DNA of 18,157 nt from Amphibiibacter pelophylacis (lineage in GTDB: Bacteria > Pseudomonadota > Gammaproteobacteria > Burkholderiales > Burkholderiaceae_C): contig NZ_JAWDIE010000031.1 in the NCBI RefSeq assembly GCF_037688875.1, positions 1 to 18,157 on the forward strand, read 5' to 3'. The notes beneath the pieces are model-generated. The model did no database searches, was not told where the DNA came from, and saw only the letters and a program-made list of their open reading frames with translations. The translations under genes and the position numbers were made by a program. Position 1 is the stretch's first letter. Every line of letters begins with the position of its first letter. Positions 1-6,693 of this stretch are shown here, piece after piece.

Positions 1-2076
1 GCCCTTGAGCGGCTGGGATTTGGCCGAATCAAGCTCGTACTTCCAGGCGCCGTCGGCCTGCAGGACCAGCTTGCCGTAGGCGCCGGTCTGCGTGCCGGGA
101 ACCATGGCGGCCTGTCCGGCATCGAGGTCGGTGACGGTGAGTTTGCCGCTGGCCGAAGTCACAGTGTCTTCCGTCACGGTGCCCGCGCCGTTGCCGGTGA
201 TGCTGGCCAGCGCGTTGCTGCCATTGATGGTCACGGTGATCGACTGCTCGGTGCCATCGGCGGTGAAGTACTTCACCGTATCCGTCAGCTTGCCGCCGTC
301 GTTCAGTCCGGTCACGGCGGGCTTCGATTGGTCCAGCGTGTAAGTCCACTGGCCGTTGGCGTCCAGGACGACTTTGCCGTACTGGCCGGTGTAAGTGCCC
401 TCGCGCACGCCGCCTTCGCCCCGGTCCACGTCGTTGACGGTGACGGTGCCTTTGGCGGTGACAGTGCTGCTGCCGTTGCTCTCGGTCACGGTCGCGGTCT
501 GCGTGCCGGTGACGGTCGCGGCGTCATTGGAGCCGTTGACGGTGATGGTGACGGTCGATTTGGTGCCGTCCACGCTGCTGACGGTGAACACTTCGCTGAC
601 CGTCTCGCCGCCCTTCAGGGGCTGCGATTTGGCCGCGTCCAGCTCGTACTTCCACGCGCCGTCGGCCTGCAGGACCAGCTTGCCGTAGGTGCCGGTCTGG
701 GTGCCGGGGACCATGGCGGCCTGTCCGGCGTCCAGGTCGGTGACGGTGAGTTTGCCGCTGACGGACGGCGATGTGTCTTCGGCGACCGTGCCGGTGGTGC
801 TGCCGGAAATCGTCGCGCCATCGGCGGCGCCGCTGATGCTGATGGTGACCGAGGTTTTCTGGCCATCCGCGCTGGTCAGCGCAAAAGTCTCGGTGGCGGT
901 TTCGCCGCCCTTGAGCGGCTGCGCCCTGGTGTTGTCCAGCTCGTACTTCCAGGCGCCACTGGCCTGCAGGACCAGCTTGCCGTAGCTGCCAGGCAACGTC
1001 GCCGCAGCGAAAGTGACGGCGTCGCCGCCCACCGTGCTGCCGGTGATCGTCCCCGTCGCGGCGGCCGTGCCGTCTTCGGCGACGGCGCCCCGGCCGCTGC
1101 TGATGCTCAGGGCCTCGTCAGCGCCCGACACCTTGATGGTCACCGGCACGGCCGTGCCATCCGCCGTGCGCACGGTGAAGACCTCGTCGCGCACGTCGCT
1201 GCCGAGCAGTTTCTGCACGGCAGCGGCGCTGTTGTTCAGCTCGTACTTCCAGCTGCCGCTGGCCTGAAGCACCAACGTGCCGTACTGGCCCGTCAGCGTG
1301 GCGGGCACAAAGGCCGCTTCGCCACTGTCGCGGTCGGTGATCGTCAGCTGGCCGCTGGCCGACAGGGTGGCGTCCTCGCGGACCTGGCCGGTGGACACGC
1401 CAGCCACCTGCGCGGCATCGTTCGTGCCCACAACGGTGATGACGATCTGGCCCTGGCCGGTGCCGTCCTTGGAGACCACATTGAAGGTTTCGCTGACGCG
1501 CTCGTCGCCCTTCAGCGCCTGTACATTGGCGTCGCCGTTGCGCAGGGTGTACGTCCAGGCGCCCGAAGCCGTCAGCGTCAGGTCGCCGTACTGGCCTTTG
1601 AGCGTGGTCGCCGACACGTTCAGCTGCGCTTCGCCACTGTCCGGATCGGTGATGGTGAGCTGGCCGCTGGCCGTCTGGCGCGCGCCGGCGGGCGCACCGG
1701 CCGGGCCGTCTTCGACCACGGTGGCGCTGGCGTTGCTGATCGTGGCCTTGTCGTTCTGGCCGTTGATGGTCAGGGTGATGATCTGCGGCGTCTTGCCATC
1801 GGCGGCGTAAACGGTGAGCTTTTCGGTGACGCTCTCGCCCGCACGCAGCGCCTGGACCTTGCTGGAGCCGTTGTCCAGCCGGTAAGACCATTCGCCAGAG
1901 GTGTTGATGCTCAAGGTGCCGTAAACGCCCGGCACGGTCGCGGCTTTGGCGCCGCTCTGCGTGGCCACGCCCTGCTGCAGGTCGGGGTCCAGAATAGTCA
2001 GCTTGCCGGTGGCCGCCGAGGCGCTGTCTTCCGTCAGGATGCCAGTGCTGTCGCCCTTGATGGTGGGTGCGTCGTC
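1..2076 (-). repeat. Array of seven VCBS repeats
   Basis: These are coding repeats inside the adhesin. By the NxND-type ends of each unit the boundaries are approximately 2076-1750, 1749-1417, 1416-1114, 1113-820, 819-523, 522-211 and 210-1 (partial). The units vary in length (98-111 residues) and most have diverged. Units five and seven are very similar even as DNA: 1-151 and 610-760 differ at about 12 positions by eye, an offset of 609 bp or exactly two units. Unit four (from 907) shares shorter blocks with both. This pattern indicates recent internal duplication or gene conversion. Confidence 0.85.
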
Positions 2077-2352
2077 CTCGCCGATGATGTTGATCGAATA
2101 GTTCATCAGCCGCACGCCGCCGGTGCCCGTGGAGAACACCAGGCGCAGCGGGAAGGACGTTTCGGTGCGGCCCGCGTTGTACGGCAGCGCGGTGAAGAGC
2201 TCGCCGCGCTGGTAGGAAATGGTGTTGTCCGGACGGAAAATGTCCGTGCCGTAAGCGTGGGTCACGGTGAACGATCCGTCGGCGTTGGCCGTGACGACGG
2301 CATCGGCCGAGTTGGAGGTGACGCTGGTCAGACGGAAGGGGCTGGTGGCCAT
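1..2352 (-). CDS. VCBS-repeat large adhesin, N-terminal part (C-terminus off left edge)
   Basis: The reading frame is open on the minus strand from an ATG at 2352 to position 1, giving 784 codons with no stop. Residues 1-92 are an Asn/Thr/Ser-rich region I do not recognise. From about residue 93 there are seven VCBS-type repeats of 98-111 residues, the last one cut by the edge. They share motifs such as LTEDS, GKLTITD, YGTL/YGKL, W-Y-LDN, LKGGE, ADGT and NGSND. There is no N-terminal signal peptide, as expected for a type I-secreted, RTX/LapA-like surface adhesin, but the secretion signal would be at the missing C-terminus. The start was chosen because AAAGGA lies 8 nt upstream; an in-frame ATG at 2397 is possible but lacks a good ribosome-binding site. 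The likely role is surface attachment or biofilm formation. Family confidence is high, function inferred. Confidence 0.88.
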   Translation of the reverse strand, partial: MATSPFRLTSVTSNSADAVVTANADGSFTVTHAYGTDIFRPDNTISYQRGELFTALPYNAGRTETSFPLRLVFSTGTGGVRLMNYSINIIGEDDAPTIKGDSTGILTEDSASAATGKLTILDPDLQQGVATQSGAKAATVPGVYGTLSINTSGEWSYRLDNGSSKVQALRAGESVTEKLTVYAADGKTPQIITLTINGQNDKATISNASATVVEDGPAGAPAGARQTASGQLTITDPDSGEAQLNVSATTLKGQYGDLTLTASGAWTYTLRNGDANVQALKGDERVSETFNVVSKDGTGQGQIVITVVGTNDAAQVAGVSTGQVREDATLSASGQLTITDRDSGEAAFVPATLTGQYGTLVLQASGSWKYELNNSAAAVQKLLGSDVRDEVFTVRTADGTAVPVTIKVSGADEALSISSGRGAVAEDGTAAATGTITGSTVGGDAVTFAAATLPGSYGKLVLQASGAWKYELDNTRAQPLKGGETATETFALTSADGQKTSVTISISGAADGATISGSTTGTVAEDTSPSVSGKLTVTDLDAGQAAMVPGTQTGTYGKLVLQADGAWKYELDAAKSQPLKGGETVSEVFTVSSVDGTKSTVTITVNGSNDAATVTGTQTATVTESNGSSTVTAKGTVTVNDVDRGEGGVREGTYTGQYGKVVLDANGQWTYTLDQSKPAVTGLNDGGKLTDTVKYFTADGTEQSITVTINGSNALASITGNGAGTVTEDTVTSASGKLTVTDLDAGQAAMVPGTQTGAYGKLVLQADGAWKYELDSAKSQPLKG

Positions 2353-2431
2353 AATGCGGGTCCTTTGGGGGGTAAAGCCGCGAGACCCGTTCTCCATAAA
2401 GAGCAGTCTCACGATACAGATGCTCCCGGGT

Positions 2432-2458
2432 CTATCGGCATCCGTGACGCAGACTTGA
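2432..2458 (-). promoter_or_regulatory. Sigma-28 (FliA) type promoter for the adhesin
   Basis: Read on the minus strand, TCAAGTCT (2458-2451) is followed by an 11-nt spacer and GCCGATAG (2439-2432). The enterobacterial FliA consensus is TAAAGTTT-N11-GCCGATAA, so I count 6 of 8 matches in the -35 element, 7 of 8 in the -10 element, and the exact spacer. Transcription would start near 2422-2426 and leave a leader of roughly 70 nt before the adhesin ATG. That leader can form only weak pairings (for example 2382-2386 with 2406-2410), and I see no riboswitch in it. The site lies between the nlpD terminator and the adhesin, where its promoter should be. Confidence 0.65.
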
Positions 2459-2521
2459 GCCGCATCGCGCCACTTCCTGTAGCGCCACAGCCAACACCCT
2501 CCGCGCGGGCGCAGCAGACGC

Positions 2522-2548
2522 AAAAAAACCGCCCGAAGGCGGTTTTTG
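2522..2548 (-). terminator. Rho-independent terminator after nlpD (probably bidirectional)
   Basis: The perfect inverted repeat ACCGCC / GGCGGT (2528-2533 and 2538-2543) has a 4-nt loop. It is flanked by seven A on the left and five T on the right, so a U-tract follows the hairpin on either strand. On the minus strand it lies 17 nt beyond the nlpD stop codon and would end the fisR-surE-pcm-nlpD transcript. Confidence 0.9.
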
Positions 2549-2564
2549 TCACACAAAACGGCTG

Positions 2565-3374
2565 TCAGCGCGGCGGCAGATAACGCATCGGATCAACCGG
2601 TTTGCCGTTCTGGCGCACTTCGAAGCCCAGGCCCGGCTGCTGGAGATCGCTCTTGCCCAGCTCGCCGATCTGCTGTCCGGCCGTCACCACCTGATCTTCC
2701 TTCACCAGGATGCGCTGGTTGTGCGCGTAAGCGGTCAGGAATTCATCGTTGTGCTTGACGATGACCAGGTTGCCATACCCGCGCAGGCCCGAGCCCGCGT
2801 AAACCACACGACCGGCTGCGGCGGCCTTGACCGGCTCGCCCAGCGTGCCGGAGATGAAAATGCCTTTGCTGGACGTGCCATTGAAGCGGGTGGTGACTGC
2901 ACCGGCCACCGGCCAGTCCATGCGCACGGCGCCGGGTGGCAGCGTGCCTTCCATGGGCGGTCCGGCCGGGGCCGCAGGCGCCGTGGCCGTCACCGGCTGG
3001 GGCACACCGCCGCCCACCGGAACGGGCGTGGGCGTGGCCATGCCAAGGCGTGGCACCACGCGCAGCACGTCGCCAACTTCCAGCTCATTGGGATTGGCCA
3101 GGCTGTTCCAGGCGGCCAGATCGCGGAAATTCTGGCCAAACTGGGTAGAAATGCGCATCAGGGTGTCGCCAGGCTGGACGGTGTAATAACCCGGCTTGCC
3201 CGCGTTGGCGGTGCCGATCGGCGCGCGGCGCGGGGCCACCAGAACCCCGGACGGGCTGACCACGCCGTTGGCCCCAATCGGGCGGGATTCCACGGGCGCG
3301 TAGTTCATCGGGGAGCTGCAGGCCGCCAGCCAGACGGAGGCAGCCAGCGCCGCCCACGCGGAAATTCGGATCAT
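2565..3374 (-). CDS. nlpD: NlpD-like LysM/M23 lipoprotein, murein hydrolase activator
   Basis: This 269-residue outer-membrane lipoprotein probably activates a periplasmic amidase that splits septal peptidoglycan. A signal sequence ends in the lipobox LAAC with the lipidated Cys at 19. A LysM domain spans about 63-107 (YYTVQPGDTL onward), followed by a Pro/Ala linker and an M23/LytM domain at about 154-265. The M23 zinc ligands are degenerate: KGIFI replaces the usual HxGxD-type element and GLGFEVR replaces LHFE(I/V)R. This fits a non-catalytic activator such as NlpD or EnvC rather than an active endopeptidase. I chose the ATG at 3374 over the in-frame ATG at 3395 because GAAAGG lies 6 nt before it and the lipoprotein signal starts there. 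The pcm stop is 10 nt upstream and overlaps this ribosome-binding site. No rpoS gene follows. Confidence 0.92.
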   Translation of the reverse strand: MIRISAWAALAASVWLAACSSPMNYAPVESRPIGANGVVSPSGVLVAPRRAPIGTANAGKPGYYTVQPGDTLMRISTQFGQNFRDLAAWNSLANPNELEVGDVLRVVPRLGMATPTPVPVGGGVPQPVTATAPAAPAGPPMEGTLPPGAVRMDWPVAGAVTTRFNGTSSKGIFISGTLGEPVKAAAAGRVVYAGSGLRGYGNLVIVKHNDEFLTAYAHNQRILVKEDQVVTAGQQIGELGKSDLQQPGLGFEVRQNGKPVDPMRYLPPR

Positions 3375-3384
3375 GAGACGCCTT

Positions 3385-4311
3385 TCACAAAACAAGGCCG
3401 GATTTTAACGGAACAAAGCAGACGGCCTCGTGGACCTCGCGGACGACCCCGCGCGGTGTCTGGCGCAGCACCAGCAGCACCTGTCCACCCCGCGACGCAT
3501 CGTGCCAGGGTGTGACGACCACGCCGCCGGGGGCCAGCTGCGTCAGCCAGGCGTCGGGGACATCGTCCCCGCAGGCTGCGGCCAGCACGGTGTCAAAAGG
3601 CGCGGCGCCCGCCACGGGCAGGCGACCATCGCCGTGGATCAGGCGCGGCGATACCGCCCGCAGCGCCCGCGCCTGCGGTGTGGCCAGCCAGGCCTGCACC
3701 TGCTGGCGCGCCCGGGCGTGCAGCGGCGCGATGCGCTCGATGGCCACCACGCTGTCGGCCAGCAGGCCCAGCAGCGAGCTGACGTAGCCACAGCCCGCGC
3801 CGATCTCCAGCACACGGCCCAGCGGTCGCTGGCCCTGGCGCAGGCGCTCACGGGCGGCGTCGCCCTGGCAGGCGACTTCCAGCATACGCGCCACCACCGA
3901 GGGTTTGGAGATGGTCTGGCCGTGCCCGATGGGCAGGCTGGTGTCCTCGTAGGACTGCAGCGCCAGCGCACTGTCCACATAAAGGTGGCGTGGCACCTGG
4001 CTCATGGCGTCCATGACCTGCGGCTGGGTCAGGCCCTGCTGCTGCAGGCGCTGGACCATGCGGTCACGCACACGCTGCGAATCGACGCCCAGGCCCGTGG
4101 CACTGAGCGGCTGCCCGGCCTCGTGAGCGGCCTGCGCCAGGTGCAGCTGCGGGCGGCGCAGCGCAGCGGGCGAAGTGGGGCTGTCCGGCGCGGCGGTCAG
4201 GTGGCGCGCCACACGCTCGCCGGGGCGCAGACGCTCCAGCGCCGTCCAGTCCGAGGCGCCGGACGGCTGGGCCGACGATGTCGCCCCCGGGCGCGCGGGC
4301 CGGTGGATCAT
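3385..4311 (-). CDS. pcm: Protein-L-isoaspartate O-methyltransferase
   Basis: This enzyme transfers methyl from S-adenosylmethionine to isoaspartyl residues of aged proteins, starting their repair in the cytoplasm. The PIMT core begins near residue 75. It contains the family segment LPIGHGQTISKPSVVARM at about 126-143 and the SAM-binding motif VLEIGAGCGY at 167-176. At 308 residues it is longer than the typical PIMT of about 210. The extra roughly 75 N-terminal residues are Pro/Ala/Ser-rich and look unstructured. The ATG at 4311 lies 19 nt after the surE stop and has only a weak ribosome-binding site, so a start further in cannot be excluded. The order surE-pcm-nlpD is conserved in many beta- and gammaproteobacteria and is associated with stationary-phase survival. 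Confidence 0.92.
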   Translation of the reverse strand: MIHRPARPGATSSAQPSGASDWTALERLRPGERVARHLTAAPDSPTSPAALRRPQLHLAQAAHEAGQPLSATGLGVDSQRVRDRMVQRLQQQGLTQPQVMDAMSQVPRHLYVDSALALQSYEDTSLPIGHGQTISKPSVVARMLEVACQGDAARERLRQGQRPLGRVLEIGAGCGYVSSLLGLLADSVVAIERIAPLHARARQQVQAWLATPQARALRAVSPRLIHGDGRLPVAGAAPFDTVLAAACGDDVPDAWLTQLAPGGVVVTPWHDASRGGQVLLVLRQTPRGVVREVHEAVCFVPLKSGLVL

Positions 4312-4330
4312 GGCGCGCGGCGGCGCCCGC

Positions 4331-5179
4331 TCACAGCGCGGGCCACAGGCTGCGCCACACCGCCATGGGCGTGGTGCTGCGCTGGCCCGGCGGCAGCATT
4401 TCGGGCGCCGTGAGATCGCCCTGCAGCGGCGTCACCGACAGCCGACCCTGGGCCACGGCGTGGAAATCGGTGCCGGGCAGATCGTCTTTCATCTCGCCAG
4501 CCGGGCCGATCCAGTAAATGGTGTCACCACGCGGGCTGGTCTGCGGCATGCAGGGCGCGCTGGCGTGGCGTTTGCCCAGGCGCGTCAGCTCGATGGGCAG
4601 CGCGGCCACATCGGGGCGGGCGGGCATGTTGACGTTGAGCAGCCAGGGCTGGCCGCGCAGATCGTCCCAGCGCGACAGGACCTGGCGCAACACGCCTTCG
4701 ACCGCGCCGACCGATTCGGCCAGGCTGCCCCAGCCCTTGCCCTGCAACGAGAAAGCCAGCGCCGGAACGCCGAACAGATAGCCCTCCATCGCCGCCGCCA
4801 CGGTGCCGGAGTACAGCGTGTCCTCGGCCATGTTCTCGCCCTGGTTGATGCCGGAGACGATGAGATCGGGCGGGCTGTCCAGCAGTCCGGTCAACGCCAG
4901 GTGAACGCTGTCGGCCGGGGTGCCGTTGACCACGTGGGCCATCTGCTCGGGCTGGATGTCCTGCGCGGCGTGCGCGGGCGCGTCGCCCCAGGCGGGCAGA
5001 TGGGCGCGAAAAACCGACAGCGGCCGCGTCAGCGTCAGCGCGTTGGAGGTGCCGCTGGCGTTCTGCTCGGGCGCGACCACGCTGATGCGCACGTGAGAAC
5101 CGATGCGGCGGCAGGCCTGGACCAGCGCCGCGATGCCGGGGGCGCGGTAGCCGTCGTCGTTGGAGATGAGGATGTGCAT
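4331..5179 (-). CDS. surE: 5'-nucleotidase SurE (survival protein E)
   Basis: SurE is a divalent-metal-dependent nucleoside 5'-monophosphate phosphatase, also active on short polyphosphates in some species. The N-terminus MHILISNDDGYRAPGI carries the metal-binding Asp8 and Asp9. Ser42 (NASGTSN) and Asn112 in SGINQGEN are the other expected ligands, followed by the conserved DTLYSGTVAAAMEG. The 282-residue length is somewhat above the usual 250, with an extra segment at about 61-80. The frame is open far upstream through the neighbouring gene, but SurE homology begins exactly at the ATG at 5179. That ATG lies only 5 nt after the fisR stop and has no clear Shine-Dalgarno sequence, so translation is probably coupled to fisR. 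Confidence 0.95.
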   Translation of the reverse strand: MHILISNDDGYRAPGIAALVQACRRIGSHVRISVVAPEQNASGTSNALTLTRPLSVFRAHLPAWGDAPAHAAQDIQPEQMAHVVNGTPADSVHLALTGLLDSPPDLIVSGINQGENMAEDTLYSGTVAAAMEGYLFGVPALAFSLQGKGWGSLAESVGAVEGVLRQVLSRWDDLRGQPWLLNVNMPARPDVAALPIELTRLGKRHASAPCMPQTSPRGDTIYWIGPAGEMKDDLPGTDFHAVAQGRLSVTPLQGDLTAPEMLPPGQRSTTPMAVWRSLWPAL

Positions 5180-5184
5180 GGCCG

Positions 5185-6564
5185 CTATTCTAGAGGCTGC
5201 AGGCCGCGCAGGCGCCGGTACAGCGTGCGCTCGCTCAGGCCCAGCGCCTGCGCCATCTCGCGGCGCGATCCGCGAAAGCCCGCCACCCACAGCCGCAGCG
5301 CGGCATCGTCGTCCAGTGACGGCGGCGTCAGCGGCGCTGTCTGAGGCGGTAGACCAGCGGCAGGCCCGGGCCGGGGTTGAAGCAGCTCCGGCGGCAGGCA
5401 GGCTGCAGTAATCAGTCCATCGTCGGCGTAAAGGCGGGCGCGCTCGATCACGTTGCGCAGCTCGCGCAGGTTGCCCGGCCAGTCGTGCGCCTGCAGCAGC
5501 GCCAGGGCAGGCGGGTCGATCTGCAGCGCGGGCGCTGTGCCCACCCCGCGCTTCAGAAAAGAATCGACCAGCAGCGGAATATCGTCCCGGCGCTCGCGCA
5601 GCGGCGGCAGTGTCACCGGAAAAGCCGCCAGGCGGTAGTACAGATCCTGACGGAACTGGCCCGCCTGCACCATGTCCTGCAGCGGCTTGTGCGTGGCGGC
5701 GACCAGGCGGAAATCGGCCTGGCGCGTTTCCAGCCCGCCGACGCGGCGGTAGGTGCCGGATTCGATCAGGCGAAGCAGCTTCACCTGGATGGCCAGCGGC
5801 ACGTCGCCAATTTCGTCCAGGAAGAGTGTGCCGCCCTGCGCGGTCTCGACCAGACCTGGCTTGCGCGCCTGCGCGCCGGTGAAAGCGCCTTTTTCGTGGC
5901 CGAAGAGTTCGCTCTCGAACAGCGCCTCGCTCAGGCCAGAACAGTCGACCACCACCAGCGGGCCGCCCGCGCGGGGGCTGGCCTCGTGCAGGGCGCGGGC
6001 GAAAAGCTCCTTGCCCGTGCCCGATTCGCCCAGCAGCAGCACCGGCAGCTGCGAAGGCGCGACGCGCTGCAGCGCTGCCAGCGCCGTGCCAAACGCCGCC
6101 GAGCGCCCGACCAGCCCCGCCCCGCTGGGCTGCGCCGAGGCGCTGCGCACCGTGCACAGGCGCTCGACATAGGCGACGATGGCGCCGTGATCGCCCAGGA
6201 TGGGGCGCAGTTCGACATCGACATGCTCCGGCCCGCGCGGTGTGTGGTGGATGTGCAGCACGCGATCCGGGCTGCGCGTCTCGCGCGCCTTGCGCATGGG
6301 ACAGTGCTCGCCCGCCTGGTCGCAGGGCAGGCTGTAGCCGTGCGAGACCTCGTAGCAGCGCCGGCCCAGCGGCGCCTGGCCGCGCTCGCCAAACTGGCGG
6401 CGGTAGGCGGCGTTGGCGGCCAGGATGAGGTAATCCGGATCGAGCACGATCATGGGATCGGGCTCGTGCTCCAGAAAGGACAGCAGCGGCAAGCGCCAGG
6501 GCAGCGGCGCCGGCGGGGGTTCGGGCTGTGCGTCTGGCAGCAGCCTGGCAGTCTTGTCGGTCAT
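5185..6564 (-). CDS. fisR: Sigma-54-dependent activator, FisR type (sulfane-sulfur sensor)
   Basis: This 459-residue cytoplasmic enhancer-binding protein has a PAS-like sensor domain (about 30-140), an AAA+ sigma-54 activation domain (about 150-385) and a Fis-type helix-turn-helix (about 430-455, RREMAQALGLSERTLYRRL). Walker A GESGTGKE is at 179-186, the sigma-54 contact loop GAFTGA at 226-231 and Walker B GGTLFLDE at 244-251. The sensor contains Cys70, Cys81 and Cys88. Their spacings of 11 and 7 residues equal those of Cys53/64/71, which I recall as the sulfane-sulfur-sensing cysteines of FisR from Cupriavidus pinatubonensis. Divergent sulfide-oxidation genes support that assignment. The ATG at 6564 is preferred; an in-frame GTG at 6597 would add 11 residues but put the perfect inverted repeat inside the gene. 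Confidence 0.85.
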   Translation of the reverse strand: MTDKTARLLPDAQPEPPPAPLPWRLPLLSFLEHEPDPMIVLDPDYLILAANAAYRRQFGERGQAPLGRRCYEVSHGYSLPCDQAGEHCPMRKARETRSPDRVLHIHHTPRGPEHVDVELRPILGDHGAIVAYVERLCTVRSASAQPSGAGLVGRSAAFGTALAALQRVAPSQLPVLLLGESGTGKELFARALHEASPRAGGPLVVVDCSGLSEALFESELFGHEKGAFTGAQARKPGLVETAQGGTLFLDEIGDVPLAIQVKLLRLIESGTYRRVGGLETRQADFRLVAATHKPLQDMVQAGQFRQDLYYRLAAFPVTLPPLRERRDDIPLLVDSFLKRGVGTAPALQIDPPALALLQAHDWPGNLRELRNVIERARLYADDGLITAACLPPELLQPRPGPAAGLPPQTAPLTPPSLDDDAALRLWVAGFRGSRREMAQALGLSERTLYRRLRGLQPLE

Positions 6565-6594
6565 TTGGCAGCATTCTGGCAGAAGCGACTGCCA
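6535..6594. promoter_or_regulatory. TGGCAG repeat cluster, candidate FisR upstream activator sites
   Basis: TGGCAG occurs on the plus strand at 6535, 6546, 6566 and 6577, and the inverted copy CTGCCA at 6589. The last two form a perfect inverted repeat with 6-bp arms and a 6-bp spacer (6577-6594). The direct copies fall into two pairs, each spaced 11 bp apart, about one helical turn. The inverted repeat is centred about 85 bp before the predicted start of the divergent sulfide operon, a typical enhancer distance for a sigma-54 activator. The two leftmost copies lie inside the first codons of fisR. Assignment to FisR is inferred from position and symmetry. Confidence 0.55.
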
Positions 6595-6644
6595 CACTGG
6601 ATCGCATCAGGGGCATCCCGGGCATGAATCGCGGGAAATCCCTC

Positions 6645-6660
6645 TGGCACGGGTCTTGCT
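6645..6660 (+). promoter_or_regulatory. Sigma-54 (-24/-12) promoter of the sulfide-oxidation operon
   Basis: TGGCAC-GGGTC-TTGCT matches the RpoN consensus TGGCAC-N5-TTGCW at every defined position, with GG at 6646-6647 and GC at 6658-6659. Transcription would start near 6671, about 23 nt before the dioxygenase ATG. The divergent gene encodes a sigma-54 activator, which makes the assignment strong. Confidence 0.9.
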
Positions 6661-6693
6661 GCTGAAGATTCACCCTTCTGACCGGAGAAACCC

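Noticed and set aside
2353..2431. A possible c-di-GMP or other riboswitch in the adhesin leader
   Set aside because: The leader lacks the conserved GEMM core elements and only weak short pairings are visible, so no riboswitch class can be supported.
328..2583. A 751-codon plus-strand open frame opposite the adhesin
   Set aside because: It is the antisense of GC-rich VCBS repeats, has no ribosome-binding site or recognisable domain, and is compositionally odd (Gly/Ala/Arg/Val repeats mirroring the adhesin units).
6578..6600. A sigma-54-like element on the minus strand for fisR (TGGCAG ... CTGC)
   Set aside because: The GG-to-GC spacing is one base too long for a -24/-12 promoter. The similarity comes from the TGGCAG inverted repeat.
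5180..6673. Upstream extension of the SurE frame to a 780-residue protein
   Set aside because: SurE homology starts exactly at the ATG at 5179. The extra part is Arg/Ala-rich and overlaps fisR on the same strand in another frame.
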